From Spartobacteria bacterium (GTDB lineage Bacteria > Verrucomicrobiota > Verrucomicrobiia > Chthoniobacterales > Chthoniobacteraceae), in the NCBI GenBank assembly GCA_025355595.1, contig JANXZI010000417.1, positions 1 to 14,557 on the forward strand: a DNA stretch of 14,557 nucleotides. Reading direction: 5' to 3'. The notes beneath the pieces are model-generated. The model made no database searches. It was not told the DNA's origin and saw only the letters and a program-made list of their open reading frames with translations. Positions 1-8,060 of this stretch are shown here, one piece after another. The position numbers and the translations under genes are program-made. Within the stretch, counting starts at the first letter, position 1, and each line of letters opens with the position of its first letter.

Positions 1-1044
1 CAGTTGTTTCGCCGCGGGGTCGAAGGCGCGCACCTCGCTGCCTTCCGCGAGCAGCCGCTCGCAAAGCTCGACGGCCGGACTGCGCCGCAGCGTGTCTGTG
101 CCCGCCTTGTAAGTCAGCCCGAGCACCGCGAGCGTGACACCGCGCAGCGGGCCGAGCGCGTCCTTCAGCCGCGTGAGTGCCCAGGCCTTGTGCCGGTCGT
201 TGCTCTGCTTGATCGCCGGGATCAGCGCGATCGGTTCGTGGCGGCTCGCGGCGAGTTGCGTGAGCGCGACCACATCGCGAGCGAGCGTGCCGCCGGCGAA
301 TGCCGCGCCCGGTCCGAGATACGCCTTTGGCCCAATGCGCGCATCACTCTTCAGCCCGACCTCGACTTCCTTCGCATCCGCGCCCGTTAGTTCGCACAGC
401 CGCGCGATCTCGTTGGCAAAAGTGACCGACAGCGCGAGGAACGAATTCAGCGCGTGCTTCGTCATCTCCGCCGACTCGGGGCTCATCCAGATCACGTTTG
501 TGCAAAATGGGCGGAACAATTCCGTGAGCAGCGCGCGATCCATTTCCGTGCGGCATCCGGCGACGATGCGCTCGGGCTCGTTGAAGACTTTCAGCGCACC
601 GCCGAGCCGCAGGTTTTCCGGCGAGCACGCAAAGCGCCGACCCGGAAATTCCGCCTCCAGTTTCCGGCATGTCCCCGCGGGCATCTGCGAGGAGATCAGA
701 AAAAGTGCGTCGCCCTTTGCCACCGGCACGAGCTTGCGGATGTGCGCGAGGACAAATTCCGCGTCCGGCACGTCGTCGTCGTTCACCGGCGTGTCGTACG
801 TCACCCACACCACGTCAGCGTCGCCGCACGCGGTTTCCCCGTCCGTCGAAAATTTCAGCCTCCCACTGCGCAGCCCGTCCTGCGTGAGTTCCGCGAGGCC
901 CGGCTCGAAGATCGGCGGCTTCCCCTCGCGCAGCGCGGCGATGTTTGCCGCAGCGGAGTCGAGTGCGCTGACCTCGAAATGCTTCGCGCACGACGCTGCC
1001 GTGACGCACCCGAGATGCCAGAGCCCGGCGACGGCAATTTTCAT
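1..1044 (-). CDS. Nucleotide-sugar dehydrogenase, UDP-glucose/GDP-mannose dehydrogenase family (3' end outside window)
   Basis: The 348 visible residues are open to the window edge. The family oxidises a nucleotide sugar C6 alcohol to a uronic acid in the cytoplasm with NAD. An N-terminal Rossmann fold has GLWHLG at residues 7-12 in place of the usual GxGYVG. Also seen are SPENLRLG (141-148), SAEMTKHALNSF with Lys196 and Asn200, and GLTYKAGTDTLRRSP (309-323), all family signatures. The catalytic-cysteine motif GGSCFPKD reads GGTLARD (251-257), so Thr253 sits where Cys is expected and Arg256 where Lys is expected. All else looks intact, so this seems a coherent variant subfamily rather than decay. 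The ATG overlaps the stop of the upstream epimerase gene as ATGA, implying translational coupling. Family membership is sure; substrate and reaction are not. Confidence 0.93.
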   Translation of the reverse strand, partial: MKIAVAGLWHLGCVTAASCAKHFEVSALDSAAANIAALREGKPPIFEPGLAELTQDGLRSGRLKFSTDGETACGDADVVWVTYDTPVNDDDVPDAEFVLAHIRKLVPVAKGDALFLISSQMPAGTCRKLEAEFPGRRFACSPENLRLGGALKVFNEPERIVAGCRTEMDRALLTELFRPFCTNVIWMSPESAEMTKHALNSFLALSVTFANEIARLCELTGADAKEVEVGLKSDARIGPKAYLGPGAAFAGGTLARDVVALTQLAASRHEPIALIPAIKQSNDRHKAWALTRLKDALGPLRGVTLAVLGLTYKAGTDTLRRSPAVELCERLLAEGSEVRAFDPAAKQL

Positions 1045-2012
1045 CGGCGCGCGAGCACCCACTGGTTTTTCTGGAGCCATTGCAACGTGTTCACAATGCC
1101 TTGCTGAATCGTCAGCTTCGGCTGCCAGCCGGTCGCTCGGATTTTTGCCGTCTCGAGAAAGATGAATGGGTTGTCGCCGATCCACCCGCGTTCGCCGCCG
1201 GTGAAATCGAGCCGCGGATTCAGTCCGAGGTGCGCGCAGATCCAGCCGATGGAATCCGTGACCTGGCAATATTCCGCCGTGCCGAGATTGTAGATCTGCA
1301 CGCGGTGCTTTGCCTTTTCCGCCGTGCGCTGCGTCGCGACGTGCAGGATCGCATCCACGCAGTCCTGCACGTAGAGATACGATTTGCGCTGCTTGCCGTC
1401 GCCGAGCACGCGGAGGTGATCGCGGTGTTCGAGGAGCTGCTTGTAAAAATCAAACACATGCCCGTGCGTGTAGCGCTCGCCGAGGATGGAGACGAAACGG
1501 AAGATGTAGCCCTCGAACCCGAAGCCCTCGCAGTACGCCTCGATGAGATTTTCACCCGCGACTTTTGACGCACCGTAGAGTGAAGTCTGGATCGGGAACG
1601 GCGCATCCTCGGGCGTCGGAATCACCGGAGCCTCGCCGTACACGGAGCCGGTCGAGGAGAATGCGATGCGCTTGATTCCATTCGCGCGCATCGCTTCGAG
1701 CACGTTAAAAGTGGCGACGGTATTCTGCTGGAGATCGCGGCCCGGATGTTCCGTGCCGAAACGCACGTCCGCATTGGCCGCGAGGTGGATCACGAAGTCA
1801 CACCCGGCCATCGCTTTCGTGAGCGCATCCGCATCGAGGTTGTCGCCGCGGTGCAATGTGAAGCCGGAGTGCTGCCGCGCGCCGGTGAGAAATTCTTCCT
1901 GCCCCGCGGAAAAATTGTCCCATCCGACCACGCTCGCGCCGTTCGCGAGCAGCCGATCAGCGACCGTGCTCCCGATGAAACCCGCAACACCCGTGATGAA
2001 AACTTTCTGCAT
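1041..2012 (-). CDS. NAD-dependent epimerase/dehydratase (extended SDR, nucleotide-sugar modifying)
   Basis: This 323-residue extended short-chain dehydrogenase/reductase probably epimerises or dehydrates a nucleotide sugar (UDP-glucose 4-epimerase or dTDP-glucose 4,6-dehydratase type). The NAD-binding GVAGFIGS lies at residues 8-15, the serine/threonine site at SSTGSVYG (119-126), and the catalytic Tyr146/Lys150 pair in LYGASK. HLAANADVRF (76-85) matches the family's cofactor strand. The reading frame continues upstream, but the ATG at 2012 places the first beta strand (KVFITGVAGF) at the very N-terminus, as is normal. The stop overlaps the start of the following dehydrogenase by four bases. 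Epimerase plus dehydrogenase is a common pair for making uronic or amino-uronic precursors. The exact substrate cannot be told from sequence. Confidence 0.93.
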   Translation of the reverse strand: MQKVFITGVAGFIGSTVADRLLANGASVVGWDNFSAGQEEFLTGARQHSGFTLHRGDNLDADALTKAMAGCDFVIHLAANADVRFGTEHPGRDLQQNTVATFNVLEAMRANGIKRIAFSSTGSVYGEAPVIPTPEDAPFPIQTSLYGASKVAGENLIEAYCEGFGFEGYIFRFVSILGERYTHGHVFDFYKQLLEHRDHLRVLGDGKQRKSYLYVQDCVDAILHVATQRTAEKAKHRVQIYNLGTAEYCQVTDSIGWICAHLGLNPRLDFTGGERGWIGDNPFIFLETAKIRATGWQPKLTIQQGIVNTLQWLQKNQWVLARR

Positions 2013-2088
2013 CTGTCCGGCGAGAATCGGCGGGAGCTTTCGCGGATGTCGAGCGAACAAACGGAACTTCCCCGCCGCGGCCGCCCGT

Positions 2089-2853
2089 TCACGCAGTTCT
2101 CGCGCGCGACCCTTCCGCCGAAGCCCACATATTTTTCGCCGGATGAATCGCCCATGCTCCCGCGCGGCGCGCTTCCTCGACGTTTGCGGACATGTCGCGG
2201 AGGTTGTCCACAAAGGAATCCTGATCCGGCAGACCGCGCACACGGAAGCCGAGATGGTGTGCGAGCGTGGGCATCCAGATTTCGAGATACGCCGGGCACG
2301 GATCCCCGATGGCGGCCACTGCGTCGAACGTACGGCGCGTCCACACGGAGCCGGTGACGAACATGCTCAGCACCACGCCCGGATTGTCCCGCCGCGTCAT
2401 GCTTTTCCAAAATGCCATGAACGCGCTCTTCGCCGCGTGGTAGAGAAAATGCGGGTGGTTCGTACAGTCCACACGCAGGAGCCGGCAGCCTATCGCATCG
2501 GCATTTTCCGAGGCCATGCGCGCGCGCTGAAGCGCATTCAGATCCTGTGCAAGGGGCACATGATCGTATTCGCAGAAGTGGACGTGCGTGAAATCGCGGC
2601 CGCGCATCCACGCGGACGCCTCGCGGAAGACTGCCGAGTAGCTCTGCATCTCGCGCTGGTGATCCTTCGTCCGCAGCCGCGGATCGTTCACAAAAAATTT
2701 CTGCGCGAGGCCCACCCCGCGGAAATCCTGCTCCGATCCGCCGAATGCGAGCAGGACGTCATCAAGCGACACGCAATGCGCCCACCACGCGAGCATCCGT
2801 TCCACGCAGGCCGGAGCTTGGTGCGTGAGTATTACGTTAAGCGTCCTTTCCAC
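2089..2853 (-). CDS. Putative GT-A-fold glycosyltransferase, family not recognised
   Basis: A 254-residue soluble protein with a GTG start. It opens with a beta strand (LNVILTHQ, residues 5-12) as GT-A enzymes do. FTHVHFCEYDHVPL (88-101) has hydrophobic residues leading into Glu95-x-Asp97, resembling the metal-binding DxD. Further on, AYLEIWMPTLAHHLGFRVR (188-206) recalls the late acidic/aromatic motif of GT-A enzymes, and a His-Pro pair at 237-238 could be the terminal metal ligand. I do not recognise a named family, so glycosyltransferase is an inference from these motifs and the neighbours. The GTG lies 17 bp inside the preceding small gene, suggesting coupled translation. No other start codon fits nearby. 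A 76-bp gap separates its stop from the epimerase start. Confidence 0.75.
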   Translation of the reverse strand: MERTLNVILTHQAPACVERMLAWWAHCVSLDDVLLAFGGSEQDFRGVGLAQKFFVNDPRLRTKDHQREMQSYSAVFREASAWMRGRDFTHVHFCEYDHVPLAQDLNALQRARMASENADAIGCRLLRVDCTNHPHFLYHAAKSAFMAFWKSMTRRDNPGVVLSMFVTGSVWTRRTFDAVAAIGDPCPAYLEIWMPTLAHHLGFRVRGLPDQDSFVDNLRDMSANVEEARRAGAWAIHPAKNMWASAEGSRARTA

Positions 2854-3100
2854 AGCGCGGAAAATCCGGTGCCGGATGCCTGGTGAATCCGATGTCCTGC
2901 TTCCAATAGGTCAGCCGTGTCTGCGGGAGAAAAATCGGGATGACTGGTGTCTCGAGACCGATCACGCGGATGGTGCCACGCCACGAAAAGATGAAAGCCC
3001 TGCCGAGGCTCCGGCCCGTCCTTGCGTCCGTGACCGTCGTGCCGAGGGCGCGCAGGATCGCAAGGCCTGCGTCGCGGAGAAGCTTGGTGATTTTCTGCAT
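2837..3100 (-). CDS. Small 87-residue protein of unknown function inside the polysaccharide operon
   Basis: I do not recognise this protein. It is short, basic and has no signal peptide or convincing membrane segment. An amphipathic N-terminal helix (about residues 2-20) is followed by a stretch rich in beta-type residues and aromatics (FIFSWRGTIRVIGLETPVIP, about 40-59), then YWKQDIGFTRHP. This suggests a small folded alpha/beta domain. Support for its being a gene: it fills the space between the GT4 gene (stop 42 bp upstream) and the next glycosyltransferase-like gene, overlaps the latter's GTG by 17 bp, and keeps the GC-rich codon style of its neighbours. A TTG at 3139 in frame could extend it, but the ATG at 3100 is preferred. 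A role as an accessory subunit to a neighbouring transferase is only a guess. Confidence 0.72.
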   Translation of the reverse strand: MQKITKLLRDAGLAILRALGTTVTDARTGRSLGRAFIFSWRGTIRVIGLETPVIPIFLPQTRLTYWKQDIGFTRHPAPDFPRCGKDA

Positions 3101-3142
3101 GGCTGACTCTAGCGGCGGTGCGCGGCGCAAGAAGGGCAAATT

Positions 3143-4342
3143 TCAGCGCGCAGCCAGCGCGTGTGCGACAATCTCCGCGAACTTCCGCCGCCATTCCTGC
3201 TCGCCGGTGTTTGCCTCGAGCCACAGCCTCCCCCGGCGGCCCATTTCGCCGCGCCGCTCGGGTGAGGCGTCGAGGTCGATCACATGCCTTGCGAGTTCCG
3301 CGGCATCGCCTGGGTCGTGCAGAAGACCGGTCTGGCGGTGTTGCACGGATTCTGCGAGCCCGCCCGATCGTGCGGCGAGGACGGGCTTTTGAAAATCGTA
3401 GGCCTCGCACGCCACGAGGCCAAACGACTCGACGCAGATGGACGGCGCGACGACCGCCGAGCAGCCCGCGAGCAGCCGTTCCTTTTCCGCGCCGCCGACC
3501 TGCCCGCAGAATGTGACGAGCGGATTGTTTTCCGCCGCGGCGCGGATCACGTGGGCGAGTTCGCCGGTGCCCGCCATGAACAGCCGCGGGCCGCGGCCGC
3601 CGGTTGCGCGCGCGACAATGTCCCACGCAGCAAGCGCCACGCGCACGCCTTTCATTTCGATGAGGCGGCCGAGGAAGATGCAGTAACGATCGTCGCGCGG
3701 CGCAGCCTCGGCAGGGCGCGGCTTCCAATAGTGCCGCAGCGTGAAGATGTCACCCGGCGGCACGCCGGCCTCGATGAAACGGTCGCGCATGAAATCCGAG
3801 ACGGCGATCCACGCCTTGATCGCGCGGAACCAGCCGAGCGCGCGCGCCGCGGCGAGCACCGCCGCATGCCACGCCGTCTTCAGCCGCGAGTTTTGCCAGG
3901 CCGCGCGCCGGATCTCGCGGAAATATGTCAGCCATCGGCTCGGCAGCCCGCGCACTTCAGGGGGTGTGAGGTAGCCGCTGATCGAAAATGGGCGGAAGCT
4001 GTGTGCGTATTGGATAACCGGCACCTGGAGCCGCAGCGCCTCGCGGTAGAGCGCCGCGGAGCCGACCGGGAGGACATTGTGGAAAAGCCACGCCTGCGCC
4101 CCGTGTTCGCGGTGAAATTCCCGCAGCCGCGCACTGGACTTCGCATTGGAAAACATCAGCAGCGCCTGCCGCCAGTGCGCCGGCGCGCCGGGCTTGCGCC
4201 AGTCCGCACTGTCGAAGATGCAGGCCGGCAGGCCGATCTCTCTCGCGAGAACGTTCACCCAGTTTTCCTCGCCGCCGGGCTCGAGGTAGCGGTTGAAGAC
4301 CTGGATGATCCTCGGTGTGGTCCTCGCAGTGGCTGCTTCCAT
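3143..4342 (-). CDS. GT4-family (GT-B fold) glycosyltransferase
   Basis: A 399-residue cytoplasmic or membrane-associated retaining glycosyltransferase that would add a sugar from an NDP or UDP donor to the growing lipid-linked repeat unit. The N-terminal acceptor domain has a glycine-rich loop (EPGGEENW, 21-28). The donor domain begins near CIFLGRLIEMKG (221-232), a classic GT4 strand-loop. It ends with the E-x7-E type motif SICVESFGLVACEAYDFQKPVLA around Glu305 and Glu313, followed by the GGLAE loop (328-331). Length and domain order fit the family. The ATG at 4342 is 8 bp after the stop of the Wzy-type gene, so they are co-transcribed. Sugar specificity is unknown. Confidence 0.93.
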   Translation of the reverse strand: MEAATARTTPRIIQVFNRYLEPGGEENWVNVLAREIGLPACIFDSADWRKPGAPAHWRQALLMFSNAKSSARLREFHREHGAQAWLFHNVLPVGSAALYREALRLQVPVIQYAHSFRPFSISGYLTPPEVRGLPSRWLTYFREIRRAAWQNSRLKTAWHAAVLAAARALGWFRAIKAWIAVSDFMRDRFIEAGVPPGDIFTLRHYWKPRPAEAAPRDDRYCIFLGRLIEMKGVRVALAAWDIVARATGGRGPRLFMAGTGELAHVIRAAAENNPLVTFCGQVGGAEKERLLAGCSAVVAPSICVESFGLVACEAYDFQKPVLAARSGGLAESVQHRQTGLLHDPGDAAELARHVIDLDASPERRGEMGRRGRLWLEANTGEQEWRRKFAEIVAHALAAR

Positions 4343-4350
4343 GCGAACAA

Positions 4351-5931
4351 TCAGCGCCGCACCGGCCTGTGCGTCAGCGCCGGGCGCAGGTCGCCGTGAC
4401 GCACGACGCCTTCCGTGCTCTGGGCGTCCTCCACGGCACGCGGGGCGTCCTTTCCGGCGAGCCGCAGGTGCTCGTGGCGGGCGGCAATCGCAAGCATCGT
4501 CCAGAAGACAGTTGCGGCCATCGGGCCCTCGAGCATCACGCCGAAACATGCGGCGGAGAAGATGATGATCACACCGCACCAGTAGGAGAGGTTCGTCGCG
4601 GAAGTTTCCCTTCGGCGCACCGCAAGGGTGCAGCGCACGGCGTGGTGCAGAAGTACCAGCACGAAAATCACGAACGCCGTGATACCCAGCAGGCCCGTGC
4701 GGCCGAAGATCGTGACGAGAATGCTGTGCGGACTGCGCGCCGAGAATTCCTCGCCGAGGTCGAATGGATATTGTCGGAGAAACGCCGCCGCGAGATCGTA
4801 GCCGAAGCCAAGGCCCGTGAGCGGCGCGGCGTCCAGCGTTTCATTCGTGACGGTCTGCCACCAGATCGTGCGGAAGCGCGTGTTGCCCGAAGCGGCCTCG
4901 CCAGCGTCCGTCCTATAGGTGTGGGACGACGAGCCGATGTCCATTACCGATCGGAATTTATCCACGAACTGATCGGTGAGACGTTCCTCGGAAGGAACGC
5001 CCGTCACGCGCTCGACAGTGATGAGCATCAGCGCCCCGACTATGGCGAACAGGAACGCGTCGCGCACGACCCGCCACTTGCGCGCCAGCAGCATCAGGAC
5101 CAGGCCCGCCCCGAACGCTACAAACGTCGCACGCGAAAGCCCGACTATCATCTCCCCGAAACACACAAATGCCACCGCCGTATAGCACAGCCAGACAAAC
5201 GGTGTCCGCGCCGCCTCGCCGCGCCGGAGCAGAAAATAGATGCAGCCGAACCCGAGAAATGCCCCGCTGAGATCCGCGCGCGGGGCGAAGAGCATCTCCC
5301 CTCGGATCGCGATCCTCGCGAGCGCGTTTGGAAAAAGGATTGAGATCGCTCGCAGCGGGATCAGCGCGAGGATCGCCACGGGCAGCGTCTTCTCGAGGAA
5401 GCGCCGCGTCGGGACATGCCGGCATGCGCTGTAGGCTATCAGGAAAAACGCGGCATAATAGACGGTCGCAAAATCGCGGATGGATGTCTTGAGCAAACTC
5501 AGATCTTCCCTGCGCATTACGCAGTCGGCCATGAAGCGGACGCTGGCGATCACCAAAAAGATGGACAGCGCGACCGTGAGCGGCGTCGCCTCAAAAAAAC
5601 GCTCCTTGGTGAACGCAATCCGCTGGAGGACGCCGATCACGCAGAGGATCAGCGCGACCTCGGTGAGGTAGAGTGGCGCACTCTGCCCGGCGAGACTTAG
5701 GCGCGGCAGACCGCTCTGCGCGAAGATGTCCACAAAGAGCAGGCCCCCGATCACCATGCCCTCGAACCTTTGCGCGCGAAAAGCAAGTGCACGCGCCAGC
5801 GCGCCGACGATGATCGTGACAATAATCGCAGGTGCGACGCCCTCGCCGCTGCCGAGCGCCGTCGCGAGGTACATCGCGATGAGCAATCCGACTACGATGG
5901 CGACGATGTTCCGGCCCGGAATAGGGTTCAC
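4351..5931 (-). CDS. O-antigen ligase / Wzy-type polysaccharide polymerase (Wzy_C domain) membrane protein
   Basis: A 526-residue polytopic inner-membrane protein with roughly 10-12 hydrophobic segments, including about 9-27, 35-50, 58-70, 88-103, 117-133, 154-168, 245-262, 267-284, 291-305, 409-430 and 452-484. Wzy_C hallmarks are SRATF (266-270), RFRTIWWQ (352-359) before the large periplasmic loop, GLGFGYD (373-379), and SPHSILVTIFGRTGLLG with His402 in the place of the usual HN..L motif. Such proteins join lipid-linked repeat units to each other or to an acceptor on the outer face of the inner membrane. The last 40 residues form a hydrophilic tail. The start is GTG at 5931; no nearby ATG precedes the first membrane segment. 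A 150-bp spacer lies upstream. Polymerase and ligase cannot be told apart here. Confidence 0.88.
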   Translation of the reverse strand: MNPIPGRNIVAIVVGLLIAMYLATALGSGEGVAPAIIVTIIVGALARALAFRAQRFEGMVIGGLLFVDIFAQSGLPRLSLAGQSAPLYLTEVALILCVIGVLQRIAFTKERFFEATPLTVALSIFLVIASVRFMADCVMRREDLSLLKTSIRDFATVYYAAFFLIAYSACRHVPTRRFLEKTLPVAILALIPLRAISILFPNALARIAIRGEMLFAPRADLSGAFLGFGCIYFLLRRGEAARTPFVWLCYTAVAFVCFGEMIVGLSRATFVAFGAGLVLMLLARKWRVVRDAFLFAIVGALMLITVERVTGVPSEERLTDQFVDKFRSVMDIGSSSHTYRTDAGEAASGNTRFRTIWWQTVTNETLDAAPLTGLGFGYDLAAAFLRQYPFDLGEEFSARSPHSILVTIFGRTGLLGITAFVIFVLVLLHHAVRCTLAVRRRETSATNLSYWCGVIIIFSAACFGVMLEGPMAATVFWTMLAIAARHEHLRLAGKDAPRAVEDAQSTEGVVRHGDLRPALTHRPVRR

Positions 5932-6081
5932 TGGTCAGAATGGATTAGGTAAATCGCGTTGTCAAAGCGGGGAGATGAATCGTCAAACCATCCGCCGGAT
6001 GCAATATGCGACTTTGGAATGATGCATGCATGCGCCCGGTGAGGATCTCGCAGTCCCTGGGGACACCTGTCGCATCATGCG
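5932..6081 (-). promoter_or_regulatory. 150-bp spacer upstream of the Wzy-type gene, possible internal promoter
   Basis: This is the largest same-strand gap in the minus-strand cluster. Read on the minus strand it contains a perfect TTGACA hexamer about 30 bases before the GTG, but the best 17-bp-spaced partner, CATTCT, is a poor -10. It also holds a short palindromic run GCATGCATGC (6024-6033) and a small inverted repeat GTCC-CTGG-GGAC just after the preceding gene. None of these is followed by a T-tract, so there is no intrinsic terminator. A secondary promoter is plausible but unproven. Confidence 0.3.
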
Positions 6082-7050
6082 TCACCTCTCACGCTGCGAC
6101 TTGTCCCGGGATCTGCCCGGCAGCGCAGCCCGCGTGTAGGTGAAATATTGCCGGCTGCGCCCGCGCCACATCGCGCGGCGGTCCGGCTGGAAAAGGCTCA
6201 TGACAAAATACCCGATGGCGCGGACGAGGAGGCCGACGGTGCGGACGACGTCGTGGGCGAAGAGCGCGATGAAGGTCGGGCGATTGCGCGCGATGAAATA
6301 GTCCCTCGCCGTGGTGATCGGCAGCAGCGAGGCCTTCTGGTTTTTCTCCGTGCTCGCACTGAGGTGATGCTCCACCACCGCGTCGGGCACATGATAGAGG
6401 GTGCCTTTTGTCCTCATGCGATCGCACCACTCCATGTCCTCGCAATACATGAAGAACGACTCGGACAGCGGCCCGACTTCCGCGATCACTTTCCGTCGCA
6501 CAAGCAGGCATGCGCCGCTGAGCCATTCGACTTGCCGCGGCCGGTCGTCGTGTTTCCCGATGAAAAGATAGATGCCCTCGAGGAAGCGAATTCGCGGGAA
6601 TGCCGAGGCCAGAAAGAGATGGTGGTTTGTCACGGTGCGCAGCGTGGGCTGGCGGCCAGCGCCCAGAATTCGCAACTGCACACGCGGGTGGATCAGCTTG
6701 GGCCCGACAGCGGTAACGTCCGGATTTTCGCGTAAAAAATCTCGCAGAGTGCGAAGAGCACCGGGCTTCACAACGGTGTCGGAATTCAGCAGGAGAATAA
6801 ACTCCGCCGTGCAGAGCGGAAAAACCTGGTTGTTCGCCGTGGCAAAGCCGGTGTTTTCGCGGTTCTCGATCAGCTGCACGTGCGGGAAACGCTCCCGCAC
6901 CATCGCGGGGCTGCAGTCCGATGAGGCGTTATCCACGACGATCACTTCCAGCGCGAGTCCCTCGGCGGTGCGGAAGACGGAGTCGAGACACGCGGCCAGA
7001 AGCTCCCATGTGTTCCAGCTCACGATGACGATGCTCAGGTCAGGATTCAC
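6082..7050 (-). CDS. GT2-family glycosyltransferase (rhamnosyltransferase-like)
   Basis: A 322-residue GT-A enzyme, inverting, using NDP-sugars on the cytoplasmic face. LSIVIVSWNTWELLAACLDS (5-24) is the nucleotide-binding N-terminus, VIVVDNASSD (36-45) follows, NTGFATANN (66-74) is the family's conserved loop, and LLLNSD with Asp91 is the metal-binding site. WLSGACLLVRR (176-186) and the acidic ED motif at FMYCEDMEWCDR (200-211) complete it. This order is typical of dTDP-rhamnosyltransferase-like GT2 proteins. A hydrophobic C-terminal stretch (about 268-288) may attach it to the membrane. The reading frame stays open upstream into the next gene, but those residues are not domain-like. The GTG at 7050, five residues before the first strand, is the best start. 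Confidence 0.92.
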   Translation of the reverse strand: MNPDLSIVIVSWNTWELLAACLDSVFRTAEGLALEVIVVDNASSDCSPAMVRERFPHVQLIENRENTGFATANNQVFPLCTAEFILLLNSDTVVKPGALRTLRDFLRENPDVTAVGPKLIHPRVQLRILGAGRQPTLRTVTNHHLFLASAFPRIRFLEGIYLFIGKHDDRPRQVEWLSGACLLVRRKVIAEVGPLSESFFMYCEDMEWCDRMRTKGTLYHVPDAVVEHHLSASTEKNQKASLLPITTARDYFIARNRPTFIALFAHDVVRTVGLLVRAIGYFVMSLFQPDRRAMWRGRSRQYFTYTRAALPGRSRDKSQRER

Positions 7051-7159
7051 TGCGTCGAGGTAAGGATCGCGGGAAGCCCTTCCGCAGAGCTCCCAAGTTT
7101 TCCCTGCCCGCGCCGATGGAATGCGCGAAGAACAGAGTCCCGGCTGTTCAGGAATCCCT

Positions 7160-7996
7160 TCATTTGGAGAGATGGCGGCGCGCCTTCCAGAAGTCGTAAC
7201 AAAGCAGCGCATGGAAGATTCCCGCATGCATGAACAGCGATGGGCGTGGGAATTCGCCAGCCAGTATCATGGCGCCCGCCTGCCGCACCGGCCAGATGAA
7301 AAGGCGGCGCACCAAGGTCAGCAGCGGATGGCGCCGGATCTGTTCCCAATGCCATGGCCACTCCGCAGATTCATAACGCCATCTTGGGTGATCAAGAGGT
7401 GATCCGAGCAAGGCATCCACGATCCGCTTCCGCCCGCTTACCGAGCGGCTTTTCCCAAAGATGTTTGCCAAGCCATGACTTCGGTGTGACGGCTCATGGC
7501 AGAGGATCAGCGGGAGTTTGGTGCTCTTTCCCTCGGGCATGGGTCCCTGTTCCGGGATTCCTATCAACTGCACGCGCTGGCGGTGGAACAGGATAAGCCG
7601 GTTGTTCGGCCATCGTTTCGTGATGGGGCGTGCGCCATCCCACGCAGGCCAGATGCACCGATAGCCCGAAAGATCACTCCCGGGCTCCGGCGCTTCGCGA
7701 AATTGAACAAGCCATTTCTTCAATTCGGCACTGGGATATTCATCCGCATCAAACCTCAGGATCCAGTCGTGACTCGCCTCCCCGAGCGCGAAAGGGATGT
7801 GCGGTTCCTGACCAAAGGCGCGGGGCCGGAGCACGAAACGGCCCCCATAGGAGCGAACCAAACTTCCGACATCTTCAAAATCAGGCTCGTCATGGATGAC
7901 CAGGAGTTCGTCATAACAATCGGCACTCCGGGCCAGCAATCGGGCAAGAGGCACGCGGTCGCCATAGACACAGACAATAAGGGTTACCTTCGGCAT
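7160..7996 (-). CDS. GT2-family glycosyltransferase (WaaE/KdtX-like)
   Basis: A 278-residue protein with the GT2 fold. VTLIVCVYGDR (4-14) is the first strand and loop, DELLVIHDEP (29-38) the second, and WILRFDADEYPS (78-89) has the metal-binding Asp83-Ala-Asp85. The long C-terminal part after residue 190 is rich in aromatic and basic residues (SAEWPWHWEQIRRHP at 210-224, then RRLFIWPVRQAG), as in membrane-bound lipopolysaccharide-type GT2 enzymes such as WaaE. One hand-counted stretch (7681-7740) is 31/60 G+C, lower than genes to its left. It starts with ATG 64 bp after the preceding gene and ends 109 bp before the next start. Acceptor and donor are unknown. Confidence 0.88.
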   Translation of the reverse strand: MPKVTLIVCVYGDRVPLARLLARSADCYDELLVIHDEPDFEDVGSLVRSYGGRFVLRPRAFGQEPHIPFALGEASHDWILRFDADEYPSAELKKWLVQFREAPEPGSDLSGYRCIWPAWDGARPITKRWPNNRLILFHRQRVQLIGIPEQGPMPEGKSTKLPLILCHEPSHRSHGLANIFGKSRSVSGRKRIVDALLGSPLDHPRWRYESAEWPWHWEQIRRHPLLTLVRRLFIWPVRQAGAMILAGEFPRPSLFMHAGIFHALLCYDFWKARRHLSK

Positions 7997-8060
7997 TTGG
8001 TCAGGAGGTAGAAGGTTTGAGCTTCAGGATTCAACTTCGTCGTACCTGCGGACGCGGCCG

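Noticed and set aside
134..1165. Long open frame on the plus strand
   Set aside because: It is the antisense shadow of the dehydrogenase; its product is Ser/Arg/Ala-rich without any domain, while the minus strand shows clear family motifs.
1666..2886. 406-codon open frame on the plus strand
   Set aside because: It lies opposite the epimerase and GT-A-like genes, which carry recognisable motifs; long open antisense frames are common at this GC content.
4315..5343. 342-codon open frame on the plus strand
   Set aside because: It is antisense to the Wzy-type gene and its product is Arg/His/Glu-rich low-complexity sequence with no domain.
6024..6033. GCATGCATGC palindrome
   Set aside because: It is a short self-complementary repeat of ATGC that could be chance; no second site or nearby promoter element supports a function.
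7051..7227. N-terminal extension of the GT2 gene to an upstream ATG
   Set aside because: It would overlap the previous gene by 68 bp and adds residues unlike any GT2 N-terminus; the GTG at 7050 fits the fold.
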